NCBI GenBank assembly: GCA_031259195.1
Contig: JAIRLR010000154.1
Location: 1-22,579, forward strand
Direction of reading: 5' to 3'
DNA length: 22,579 bases
DNA from: Streptococcaceae bacterium
GTDB taxonomy: Bacteria; Bacillota; Bacilli; Lactobacillales; Streptococcaceae
Positions 15,417-22,177 of this stretch are shown one piece after another. The notes under the pieces were generated by a model that saw only the letters and a program-made list of their open reading frames with translations, had not been told where the DNA came from and ran no database searches. The position numbers and the translations under genes were made by a program. Every line of letters starts with the position of its first letter. Position 1 is the first letter of the stretch.

Positions 15417-17729
15417 ATGACAGTTAGAGATAAAGTGCTTATCTTTTTAAAAGACATGAAGAAGAAGTCAATTTCGATGAAGGAATTGGCTCAAGCTTTG
15501 AATCTAAACAAAGCGAAGAATTTTAAGACATTGGTTAAAGCAGTTGCTAAGCTGGAGAATGGTGGGCAGGTTAGATTTAATAACAAAGGAAAAATCTCTT
15601 TACCACAAGAGCAAGCAGTTTTAGAAGGAATATTTCGTGCTAATAATCGCGGTTTTGGTTTTGTTGTCATTAACGAAGAAGAGCTGGATATTTTTATTCC
15701 TGCGTCTTCCGCAGCGTTTGCAATGGATGGAGATTTGGTGAAACTTAAGATCGTACAATCGGCGTCCCCTTTTGGAGAACGTGGTGCTGAAGGTGCTATT
15801 TTAGAGATTATTCATCGAGTAACGACTCAAGTAGTAGGAAAGTTTGAAGCATATGATGAAAAGAGTATTGCAACAACAGGTTTGTATGGCGTTGTTTTAC
15901 CAAGAGATAAAAGATTAAAAAATTATCGTGTTTATATTGAAGCTGGTGGTTTAAAGCCAGCAGATGGCAGCGTTGTTATTGTTGAATTAACGCATTATGC
16001 AAATGAAAAATTTCCGTTTTCTATGCAAGGTATCGTAAAGAAAATTATAGGGCATTGTAGTGATGTTGGTATAGATATTTTAGAGCTTATTTGCTCTCAT
16101 GGCATTGTTTCTGATTTTTCCGCAGAAGTTTTAGAAGCGGCTGAAAAGATTGGTGATAAAATAACCGAGGACGATTTGAAAGATCGGCGTGATTTGCGCG
16201 ACCAAACAATTGTGACCATTGATGGCGAAGATGCTAAAGACTTAGATGATGCTGTGGTGGTTTGGCAAAAGGAGAACGGCAACTATCATTTAGGTGTTCA
16301 TATTGCGGATGTTTCTTATTATATACAAGAAGGCTCGATATTAGACAAAGAAGCTTATGAGCGAGCAACTTCCATTTATCTAGCAGATCGTGTCATTCCG
16401 ATGTTACCGCCAAAGCTATCCAATGGCATCTGTTCATTAAATCCTAATGTCTCGCGTCTAGCGATGAGTTGTGAGATGGAAATTGACCGTCAAGGGAATA
16501 TTGTCTCTTATGAATTATTCCCCTCAGTGATCAAAACGACTAAGCGTATGACTTACACTGCTGTTAATCAGATTTTAGAAGAAAACAATGAAAAGATGAA
16601 AGCGCAATATCAAAAGTTAGTGCCAATGTTTGAAAAAATGGCAGAACTCCATCATCTTTTAGAAAAGAAGAGGATAAAAAGGGGAGCAATCCAATTTGAA
16701 GAGCATGAAGCAAAGATTGTAGTTGATGAAAAAGGTCATCCAATCGACTTAAAATTACATGAGCGTGGTCTTAGCGAACGGATGATTGAATCTTTTATGT
16801 TGGTGGCAAATGAAACGGTGGCAAAGCATTTTGCTGATTTAAAGCTGTCTTTTTTATATCGAGTGCATGAACATCCAAAAGCTGAAAAGTTGGCGAAATT
16901 TTTTGCCTTTGCTTCAATGTTTGGCATTGCTATCCGTGGTACAATATCTAAAATAGAGCCAAAACAGCTGCAGCAAGTATTGACAAAAGTTATAGGCAAG
17001 CCTGAGGAAGAAATTATTAGTGCAATGCTGTTGCGCAGTATGCAGCAAGCGCGATATAGCGAGTATAACTATGGTCATTATGGTTTGGCGGCAAAATACT
17101 ATACGCATTTTACGTCCCCAATTAGGCGTTATCCGGATTTAATCGTCCATCGTTTGTTGCGTTTTTATGCAAAATCTACGTATAAGAAAGATCAGGAAAA
17201 ATGGCACGAAGTTTTACCAGAAATTGCCAAACACACTTCAAGGCGTGAACGTAGAGCGGTGGATGTGGAACGCGAAGTTACGACAATGAAAAAGGCCGAG
17301 TATTTATCCGAACATATTAATGAAGAGTTTTCTGGTATTATTCGCTCTGTTGTAAAGTTCGGTTTCTTTGTGGAGCTGGCTAATACAATTGAGGGCTTGG
17401 TTCATGTTCGAACGTTAACAACAGATCATTTTATTTTTTTAGAACAACAAATGTCTTTAATTGGTAAACGAACGGGACAAGTGTTTAAATTAGGACAAAA
17501 AGTAGTTGTGCGCGTTGCAAAATCAGATCCGCAAACAGGGGAAATTGATTTTGCATTTGTCTTTGCTGAAGAAGTTGAAAAGTTCTCCTTAAAAGATCAG
17601 CAGAAGAAAGCTAAGGATCCTCATAACCGTAGAAAATGTCGAGAAAAGAAAAAGCAGGATAAAACAAAAAAATTTGAAAAAAATTATCGAAAGAGTAAGA
17701 ACCTGTTAACTTGTCTCATTTTATTATAA
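15417..17729 (+). CDS. rnr: Ribonuclease R, C-terminus supplied by a repeat
   Basis: Processive 3'-5' exoribonuclease for structured RNA, also involved in trans-translation. The 770-residue protein has an N-terminal helix-turn-helix-like domain, cold-shock domains (GIFRANNRGFGFVVINEE), the RNB catalytic domain with VTIDGEDAKDLDDAVVV (metal-binding Asp cluster, about residues 263-279), YYTHFTSPIRRYPDLIVHRL, and a C-terminal S1 domain (FSGIIRSVVKFGFFVELANT). A Lys-rich tail follows. The last ten codons (KNLLTCLILL) and stop lie inside the palindromic repeat at 17698-17755, so the native C-terminus was replaced, probably without loss of function because only the basic tail is affected. Start ATG directly after the sufU stop, with AAGGTG upstream. 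smpB follows. Confidence 0.95.
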   Translation: MTVRDKVLIFLKDMKKKSISMKELAQALNLNKAKNFKTLVKAVAKLENGGQVRFNNKGKISLPQEQAVLEGIFRANNRGFGFVVINEEELDIFIPASSAAFAMDGDLVKLKIVQSASPFGERGAEGAILEIIHRVTTQVVGKFEAYDEKSIATTGLYGVVLPRDKRLKNYRVYIEAGGLKPADGSVVIVELTHYANEKFPFSMQGIVKKIIGHCSDVGIDILELICSHGIVSDFSAEVLEAAEKIGDKITEDDLKDRRDLRDQTIVTIDGEDAKDLDDAVVVWQKENGNYHLGVHIADVSYYIQEGSILDKEAYERATSIYLADRVIPMLPPKLSNGICSLNPNVSRLAMSCEMEIDRQGNIVSYELFPSVIKTTKRMTYTAVNQILEENNEKMKAQYQKLVPMFEKMAELHHLLEKKRIKRGAIQFEEHEAKIVVDEKGHPIDLKLHERGLSERMIESFMLVANETVAKHFADLKLSFLYRVHEHPKAEKLAKFFAFASMFGIAIRGTISKIEPKQLQQVLTKVIGKPEEEIISAMLLRSMQQARYSEYNYGHYGLAAKYYTHFTSPIRRYPDLIVHRLLRFYAKSTYKKDQEKWHEVLPEIAKHTSRRERRAVDVEREVTTMKKAEYLSEHINEEFSGIIRSVVKFGFFVELANTIEGLVHVRTLTTDHFIFLEQQMSLIGKRTGQVFKLGQKVVVRVAKSDPQTGEIDFAFVFAEEVEKFSLKDQQKKAKDPHNRRKCREKKKQDKTKKFEKNYRKSKNLLTCLILL

Positions 17730-17755
17730 TAAAATGAGACAAGTTAACAGGTTCT
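17698..17755. repeat. Perfect 58-bp palindrome made of two repeat ends (copy G)
   Basis: Bases 17698-17726 (AGAACCTGTTAACTTGTCTC then ATTTTATTA) are followed with no spacer by their exact reverse complement (17727-17755). Outer ends equal those of copies B, F and H and are flanked by TAA (17696-17698, 17755-17757). It is the smallest member of the family, with no interior. It encodes the last codons and TAA of rnr and lies 18 bases before the smpB start, where its hairpin could act as a transcript stabiliser or attenuator. Confidence 0.9.
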
Positions 17756-17773
17756 AAGAAGAGGAGGTAGTGC

Positions 17774-18238
17774 ATGCCTAAGGGAGAGGGAAGGGTGGTT
17801 GCACAAAATAAAAAAGCGCGGCATGACTATACGATTATCGATACGCTTGAAGCAGGAATTGTTTTGCAGGGAACGGAAATTAAATCCATTCGCAATGCTA
17901 GGATTAATTTGAAAGACGGCTATGCAAGAATCCATCATGGACAAGTTTGGTTAATAAACATTCATATCAGTCCTTATGATCAGGGAAATATCTACAATCA
18001 TGATCCAGTAAGAGATCGCAAGTTATTATTGCATAAAAAGCAAATTAATAAGTTATTAGGAGAAATGAAAACAAGTGGAACAACTTTGGTGCCATTAAAA
18101 GTTTACCTAAAAGATGGCTATGCTAAGGTTTTGCTGGGCTTGGCTAAAGGAAAAAAACAATATGACAAACGAGAAGACTTAAAACGTAAAGACCAGGCAC
18201 GGGAAATGAGCAAGGCGTTGAAATATAGAAATCGATAG
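17774..18238 (+). CDS. smpB: SsrA-binding protein SmpB
   Basis: Binds tmRNA and delivers it to stalled ribosomes. The 154-residue protein shows [20 protein letters not shown] (about residues 13-32), [72 protein letters not shown] split by strands, and a basic tail [18 protein letters not shown] needed for ribosome engagement. Start ATG at 17774 behind GAGGAGG. The rnr-smpB order is conserved in Bacilli. The tmRNA gene itself, often close by, is not in this window. Confidence 0.97.
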   Translation: MPKGEGRVVAQNKKARHDYTIIDTLEAGIVLQGTEIKSIRNARINLKDGYARIHHGQVWLINIHISPYDQGNIYNHDPVRDRKLLLHKKQINKLLGEMKTSGTTLVPLKVYLKDGYAKVLLGLAKGKKQYDKREDLKRKDQAREMSKALKYRNR

Positions 18239-18329
18239 GCTTTGTCGAGTAAAGTGTGTAACTACCCAGGGCCGACGCATGAAAATTAAAAACTCTCAAA
18301 TTTTAGAGTTTGTCAACCTAAGTGTGTAA
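18239..18329. other. Intergenic segment with hairpin after smpB
   Basis: Contains AAACTCT...AGAGTTT (about 18290-18312), a small hairpin that may end the smpB transcript, although no T-run follows. AAGTGTGTAA occurs at 18253 and again at 18320. With TTTTGACACA at 18557 these resemble worn ends of an IS256-type insertion sequence, but no transposase is left. Confidence 0.35.
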
Positions 18330-18534
18330 GAACCTGTTAACTTGTCTCTTTATTGATGGATTGCGTTTAAATTAAGCTCGAAACAACTTGTAAACCTGCC
18401 AGGTCTTTTGACAAAAAAGTGCCAAAAATTACCAGAAAAGTCGCACCGAGTAGATACATCCGCACCTTTACTCTGCCAAGCCTCGCAAGACACTCGTTAA
18501 GGCAGTTCGCAATTGGAGACAAGTTAAAAGGTTC
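18330..18534. repeat. MITE-like repeat (copy H), 205 bp
   Basis: Left end GAACCTGTTAACTTGTCT, right end GGAGACAAGTTAAAAGGTTC with one base change, flanked by TAA at 18327-18329 and 18535-18537. The left half aligns with the reverse complement of copy B (GATGGATTGCGTTTA, then ATTAAGCTCGAAACAACTTG, CCTGCCAGGT). The right interior (CCAAGCCTCGCAAG...GGCAGTTCGC) is a block not seen in the other copies. No ORF. Confidence 0.85.
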
Positions 18535-18656
18535 TAAGTAGTATTTCTATTGTAAATTTTGACACATACGTTTTAAGTGGACAGGGTTCACTGATTTGTT
18601 GTAATATAGGTAAGGTAAAGAGTGATGAAAACGAATGCGTTAATTTTCACATACTT

Positions 18657-18671
18657 CGCTCTACCAACTGA
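18657..18671 (-). other. Inverted 15-base copy of tRNA D-arm
   Basis: CGCTCTACCAACTGA is the exact reverse complement of 18697-18711, the D-arm of the tRNA-Asn gene, 25 bases away. It may be a leftover of an inverted tRNA duplication. In a transcript starting upstream it could pair with the D-arm and compete with folding. Confidence 0.6.
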
Positions 18672-18685
18672 AATCCTTGAATGTT

Positions 18686-18759
18686 TCCGCCATAGCTCAG
18701 TTGGTAGAGCGCATGACTTGTTAATCATGATGTCACAGGTTCAAGCCTTGTTGGCGGAG
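18686..18759 (+). tRNA. tRNA-Asn(GTT), variant with 8-base anticodon loop
   Basis: A full cloverleaf: acceptor TCCGCCA/TGGCGGA with G73, D-arm GCTC-AGTTGGTA-GAGC, variable loop ATGTC, T-arm ACAGG-TTCAAGC-CTTGT. The anticodon stem CATGA/TCATG is perfect, but the loop is CTTGTTAA, eight bases, where asparagine tRNAs have CTGTTAA. Total length is 74 rather than 73, so one T has been added 5' of the GTT anticodon. CCA is not encoded. It may be a damaged gene or an altered decoder. rpmB follows after 19 bases. Confidence 0.85.
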
Positions 18760-18778
18760 TTTAGTTAGGAGATATGAT

Positions 18779-18967
18779 ATGGCTAAAGTAGATTTTTTTA
18801 CTGGACGTAAGACATCTTCTGGTAATAATCGCTCTCATGCTATGAACAAAACAAAGCGGACAGTAAAGCCGAACTTACAAAAAATTCGTGTACTTGTTAA
18901 TGGAAAGCCTAAAAGAGTATGGGTTTCAGCGCGTGCTTTGAAATCTGGTAAAGTTCAGCGTGTGTAA
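18779..18967 (+). CDS. rpmB: 50S ribosomal protein L28
   Basis: Small 23S rRNA-binding protein of the large subunit. The 62-residue product has the family pattern [33 protein letters not shown], and the C-terminal [15 protein letters not shown]. The second position in MAKVDFFTG has Asp-Phe where many relatives have Cys-Tyr, so it is a Cys-lacking form without a zinc site. Start ATG at 18779 behind TAGGAG. A terminator follows after about 22 bases, so it is a single-gene unit. Confidence 0.96.
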   Translation: MAKVDFFTGRKTSSGNNRSHAMNKTKRTVKPNLQKIRVLVNGKPKRVWVSARALKSGKVQRV

Positions 18968-18989
18968 TCATAATTTAAGTAGAGTTTAT

Positions 18990-19025
18990 CGTCTTAGCTT
19001 TTTGAAAGGTTGAGGCGTTTTTTGT
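18990..19025 (+). terminator. Intrinsic terminator after rpmB
   Basis: CGTCTTAGC (18990-18998) pairs with GTTGAGGCG (19009-19017) over nine bases including three G-U pairs, followed by TTTTTTG. Confidence 0.75.
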
Positions 19026-19033
19026 TTATATAT

Positions 19034-19121
19034 GGAGAAGTGGCAGAGTGGTAATGCACCGGATTCGAAATCCGGCGAGCGATTTTATAGTCGTGCGCGG
19101 GTTCAAATCCCGTCTTCTCCT
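19034..19121 (+). tRNA. tRNA-Ser(CGA)
   Basis: Class II tRNA with acceptor GGAGAAG/CTTCTCC, anticodon stem CCGGA/TCCGG and loop TTCGAAA (anticodon CGA, reads UCG), a long variable arm (GCGA...TCGT) and T-arm GCGGG-TTCAAAT-CCCGT. The discriminator base appears to be T; most bacterial serine tRNAs have G. The D-loop is short. CCA is not encoded. Confidence 0.9.
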
Positions 19122-19189
19122 TAATATTGCAACTCTTGGCTATTGTGCATTTTTATTAAAACAATTTTGTAGATTGGAGGGGAAAAGAA

Positions 19190-19759
19190 TTGAATTTTGA
19201 AGAAAAAACTATCCAGCGGCACGAAATATATAAAGGAAGAATTATTCATGTGGTGAAAGATGAAGTTGAGCTACCTAATAATTTAGGAGTTTCTAAGCGT
19301 GAATTAGTTTTTCATCCGGGTGGTGTTGTCATTATTCCTATTACTAAAGAAGGCAAGATGGTTTTTGTAAAACAATTTCGCAAACCTCTTGAAAAAGTTT
19401 TGTTAGAGATTCCTTCAGGAAAAATTGAGTTAGATGAATACGATGATCTAGAGTCTGCAGCTAAACGAGAGTTAGAAGAAGAGACTGGTTATCTAGCAAG
19501 AAAATTCTATAAACTTAAGGAAACTTATATGACTCCTGGTTTTTGTAATGAAGTGTTGCATTTTTATTTTGCAACAGATTTAGAGAAACAGCTAAACCCG
19601 CGACCAAAAGATAAGGATGAAGTTTTAGAAGTTTATGAATTAACTTTTGAAGAAGCAAAACAAGCTGAAAAGAGTAAATTAATTCATGATGCTAAAACAG
19701 TGATAGCTTTGCAAATTTGGGAAATAGAGCGATTGCGAGGGAATTTGAATGAATGGTGA
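19190..19759 (+). CDS. nudF: ADP-ribose pyrophosphatase (Nudix hydrolase)
   Basis: Hydrolyses ADP-ribose to AMP and ribose-5-phosphate. The 189-residue protein has GGVVIIPITKEGKMVFVKQF and FRKPLEKVLLEIPSGKIELD leading into the Nudix box, residues 81-105 approximately, ending AAKRELEEETGY. The box has nine rather than seven residues between the first Glu and RE, as in some ADP-ribose pyrophosphatases. ETYMTPGFCNEVLHFYFA is the typical C-terminal loop of this subfamily. Start is a TTG at 19190 (MNFEEKTIQRHEIYKGRIIH) behind GGAGGGG. The gene overlaps the next by 11 bases. Confidence 0.92.
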   Translation: MNFEEKTIQRHEIYKGRIIHVVKDEVELPNNLGVSKRELVFHPGGVVIIPITKEGKMVFVKQFRKPLEKVLLEIPSGKIELDEYDDLESAAKRELEEETGYLARKFYKLKETYMTPGFCNEVLHFYFATDLEKQLNPRPKDKDEVLEVYELTFEEAKQAEKSKLIHDAKTVIALQIWEIERLRGNLNEW

Positions 19760-20051
19760 AGAGCCTAGATTAACGCGAGAGGATATAAGGCGTTTGCGTG
19801 AAATCAAAGAACAACGTTTAGCTCAAGTTACTAAGCAGATTGATCAAGAAAACAAAAAAGAACGGAAGCTGCGTGAAGATTTTTATCGTAAAAAAAGAAA
19901 AAAACTTGAAAAGCAAGAAAGAAAGATGGCTAAGAGAAGTCGTGTAGCAGAGAAGCAGCAAATTAGAAAACGCAGTTCATTTTTAACAAAGGCGATAGTT
20001 ATTATTGGGTTATTGCTTGTTTTATTGTTAACATGTGCAATTTTTTTCTAA
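19749..20051 (+). CDS. Small basic coiled-coil protein with one C-terminal membrane segment
   Basis: No assigned function. The 100 residues are highly charged up to about residue 76 (long Lys/Arg/Glu helix such as KKERKLREDFYRKKRKKLEK), followed by one hydrophobic segment, AIVIIGLLLVLLLTCAIFF, at the extreme C-terminus. This suggests a tail-anchored membrane protein with a cytoplasmic coiled coil. It starts inside nudF (11-base overlap) and is followed by mtnN 21 bases later. A small protein between the Nudix gene and mtnN is a recurrent arrangement in Lactobacillales (from memory). Confidence 0.85.
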   Translation: MNGEEPRLTREDIRRLREIKEQRLAQVTKQIDQENKKERKLREDFYRKKRKKLEKQERKMAKRSRVAEKQQIRKRSSFLTKAIVIIGLLLVLLLTCAIFF

Positions 20052-20072
20052 AAATTAGAAGGGAAATAATAA

Positions 20073-20765
20073 ATGAAAATAGGTATTATCGGGGCAATGG
20101 AAGAAGAAGTTAAAGTGATTAAACAAGCTTTGAAAAATCCTCAAGGATGGACACGCGCAGGCGTTATTTTTCATCAAGGTTTAATCGGAAATCATGAAAT
20201 AGTTTTAGTTCAGTCAGGTATTGGCAAGGTTCACTCTGCGATTACAGCGACTCTTTTGATTCATGAGTTTAAATTAGAAGCTATTGTTAATACTGGTTCT
20301 GCTGGTGGTATTGGCAAAGGTCTCTTTGTTGGTGATATTGTTTTATCTGAAAAAACTGCGTATTTTGATGTGGATGTTACAGGGTTTAATTATGATTATG
20401 GGCAATTGCCTGGACAACCTCTTTATTTCAGCGCTAGTAAATATCTTTTATTTTCCATGCAACAAGCAGCTGAGAAGATGGAGCAGACTGTTAGCTCGGG
20501 ATTAATTGTTACAGGCGATTCCTTTGTTAATGATCCTGAGAAGATTGCGGATGTTAAAAAACATTTTCCTAAGGCGCTTGCCCTTGAAATGGAGGGAGCT
20601 GCCATTTCTCAAGTTGCTCAGCAGTTTGGAATTGGCTGCTTGATTGTTAGAGCTATTAGCGACACAGCCGATGAACATGCAACTGTAAGCTTTGATGAGT
20701 TTATTATTGAGGCGGGAGAAAAATCTGCGAAAATGGTGCTTAAATTTTTAGAAGTGTTGGAATGA
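20073..20765 (+). CDS. mtnN: 5'-methylthioadenosine/S-adenosylhomocysteine nucleosidase
   Basis: Cleaves adenine from methylthioadenosine and S-adenosylhomocysteine, recycling methionine-cycle by-products and feeding the LuxS pathway. The 230-residue protein has MKIGIIGAMEEEV with the catalytic Glu12, VLVQSGIGKVHSAI, NTGSAGGIG (about residues 73-81), VTGDSFVND, ALEMEGAAISQVA with the substrate-binding Glu, and RAISDTADE with the catalytic Asp near residue 197. Start ATG at 20073 behind AGAAGGGA. Third gene of a nudF-unknown-mtnN operon. A hairpin AAATCTTT-CATGA-AAAGATTT lies about 50 bases downstream and may be its terminator, but without a T-run. Confidence 0.97.
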   Translation: MKIGIIGAMEEEVKVIKQALKNPQGWTRAGVIFHQGLIGNHEIVLVQSGIGKVHSAITATLLIHEFKLEAIVNTGSAGGIGKGLFVGDIVLSEKTAYFDVDVTGFNYDYGQLPGQPLYFSASKYLLFSMQQAAEKMEQTVSSGLIVTGDSFVNDPEKIADVKKHFPKALALEMEGAAISQVAQQFGIGCLIVRAISDTADEHATVSFDEFIIEAGEKSAKMVLKFLEVLE

Positions 20766-20945
20766 GCTTGAAAATCTCCTCGTATAAAATAAGTAAATAT
20801 AAGAACGAATAAAGAAAAATCTTTCATGAAAAGATTTATTATAATGAGATACTGGATTTGCAGATGCTAACATACTAGAATGATTGATTACTGCTAATGC
20901 AGAACATAAAGTTGCACATAAACTTTTTTTGATTTTAAGCTGCAT
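20748..20945 (-). CDS. Small exported peptide or truncated secreted-protein gene
   Basis: The 65-residue frame begins MQLKIKKSLCATLCSALAVI and continues to MLASANPVSH. This is a textbook signal peptide: basic start, hydrophobic core, and an ASA-N cleavage site near residue 30. AAGGAG lies 11-12 bases before the ATG. The predicted mature part, about 35 residues, is cationic and aromatic (SFHERFFFIRSYIYLFYTRR). The frame runs through the hairpin after mtnN and ends 18 bases inside mtnN on the other strand, so the C-terminal half may be accidental and the gene a truncated remnant. It follows the methyltransferase pseudogene by 21 bases. Confidence 0.45.
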   Translation of the reverse strand: MQLKIKKSLCATLCSALAVINHSSMLASANPVSHYNKSFHERFFFIRSYIYLFYTRRFSSSFQHF

Positions 20946-20966
20946 GTGTTAAATAGCTCCTTGAAA

Positions 20967-21713
20967 TTAATTTTTAAATCCTATGGCTTTACACCATATT
21001 ATGGCATCAAATGCACGGGGGTCACTTCCCCATTCTTCGGATTTTTTAATAAGATTTTCCATTTCATCATCAGTAACCCATCCAAGTTTTGTTGCATCAT
21101 TTTTAAAAGTGGTCAGCAGCTCTTTTGCTATTTTGCCTCTCATTTTAGTATCTTCTAATTTACTATCACATTCGCAACTGGTAGTAACTATTAAATTTTT
21201 AAATCCGGATTCCAGAAGAAAGTGTTTATAATTTTTTCCTACAAAAGGTGTACCGCCTTTATGTGCTATTATTTTTTTCATTATTTCAAGCACTTTAGTC
21301 ATTTCGGGTGTTTCAGGAGCTAAAATAAGGCTACTAGAATCATCATCTCGGAGCGCAACTAGGCCACCAGGCTTTAAAGTTCTATAAATTTCTTTAAGTG
21401 CCTCAGAGGGCTCTTTTAAATGTTGAAACAAAGTATGACAAAAAACTACATCAAATATATTATCATTAAAAGGCAATTTATATATACTAGATTGAAAAAA
21501 CTCAACGTTACTTATATTTTGAGCAGCAGCTCTCTTGGTTGCCTCGTCTACTTGATTTTGTTCTAAATCTAAGCCAATAATTTTGCCTTTGCTAGCGATA
21601 CTTGCGAGTCCTAAGGTTTATTTTATGCTACCCGGCCCGCATCCGCAGTCTAAAATATGCATGTCTTCTTTTAAATAAGGTACTAAAAAATTTGCTTCTT
21701 TAAGAGTACACGA
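20967..21713 (-). pseudogene. SAM-dependent methyltransferase, truncated and interrupted
   Basis: Class I methyltransferase remnant. Reading from 21713 down it gives CTLKEANFLVPYLKEDMHIL, then the SAM-binding motif DCGCGPGSIK, an in-frame TAA at 21620-21618, then TLGLASIASKGKIIGLDLEQ (motif II acidic residue), FFQSSIYKLPFNDNIFDVVF and LFQHLKEPSEALKEIYRTLK, continuing PGG. The stop is a single-base change (TTA or TCA to TAA would fit). A frame from a TTG at 21476 gives 169 residues but lacks the SAM motif and is not a functional gene. The N-terminus is cut at about 21713 by a junction with a phage-type fragment running the other way. Confidence 0.85.
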
Positions 21714-21766
21714 TAAAAGTTAAAGCCGGAGAAGATTTTACAGTTCACGTTGACGTGGAAGAATAA
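21704..21766 (+). pseudogene. C-terminal fragment of a probable phage gene
   Basis: The frame reads EYTIKVKAGEDFTVHVDVEE and a TAA at 21764, two bases before the next ATG. It has no start, and an in-frame stop lies just upstream at 21701. It looks like the tail end of a larger gene, perhaps a phage structural protein, fused at this point to the methyltransferase remnant. Confidence 0.5.
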
Positions 21767-21768
21767 TC

Positions 21769-22056
21769 ATGGAAGAGCAAAAAATATCGCCTCTGGGAGC
21801 AGTTCCGGCGGCTGTTTTAATTGAAGCTTTAATTACTTATTTTAACCAGTTTTTTATAAATGGTAATTTTTGCTGGCAAATACTAATGAGTATTACAATC
21901 GGAATTGTAATTACAATTTTGTATAAAATTAACATTACAAGGTATTTTGGCATGAATTCAGGAAATGAGACTGTAAATGCGGTAATTAGCGGGATTTTAC
22001 TTTCGCGCGGTAGTAATTATGTATTTGACTTGCTTAAAATATTCGGAAAAATGTAA
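21769..22056 (+). CDS. Small phage-type membrane protein (holin-like)
   Basis: A 95-residue protein with two or three hydrophobic segments (about residues 10-30, 37-55, and a weaker one at 70-90). The C-terminal AVISGILLSRGSNYVFDLLK resembles small membrane proteins of prophages next to tail and lysis genes. Holin function is likely only by analogy. Start ATG at 21769, two bases after the upstream fragment's stop, with TGGAAGA as a weak RBS. No lysin, tail or integrase gene is present, so it is a relic or the border of a prophage. Confidence 0.55.
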   Translation: MEEQKISPLGAVPAAVLIEALITYFNQFFINGNFCWQILMSITIGIVITILYKINITRYFGMNSGNETVNAVISGILLSRGSNYVFDLLKIFGKM

Positions 22057-22106
22057 AGACCCTCATAAAGGGGCCTATAATGCCCTAGATTGAGCGATAG
22101 AGATTA

Positions 22107-22173
22107 GGATACATTAAATGTATCCCTTGCCTCTTTTCGTGGCTCTATGGGGCAAATAGAGGCATGTTTTTTT
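22107..22173 (+). terminator. Intrinsic terminator after the holin-like gene
   Basis: TGCCTCT (22128-22134) pairs with AGAGGCA (22158-22164), followed by TGTTTTTTTG. A second near-perfect hairpin GGATACATT-A-AATGTATCC (22107-22125) stands just before it. Confidence 0.75.
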
Positions 22174-22177
22174 GAAC

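Noticed and set aside
1-18534. CRISPR array from the repeated GTTAAC-containing sequences
   Set aside because: Copies are kilobases apart, have paired inverted ends and TAA flanks, and no regular spacers or cas genes are present.
18239-18685. tmRNA (ssrA) downstream of smpB
   Set aside because: No tRNA-like ends, tag reading frame or pseudoknot-like pattern; the space is repeat H and short hairpins.
20967-21476. Intact 169-residue methyltransferase
   Set aside because: The frame continues upstream through the SAM motif after one nonsense codon, so this is the 3' part of a pseudogene.
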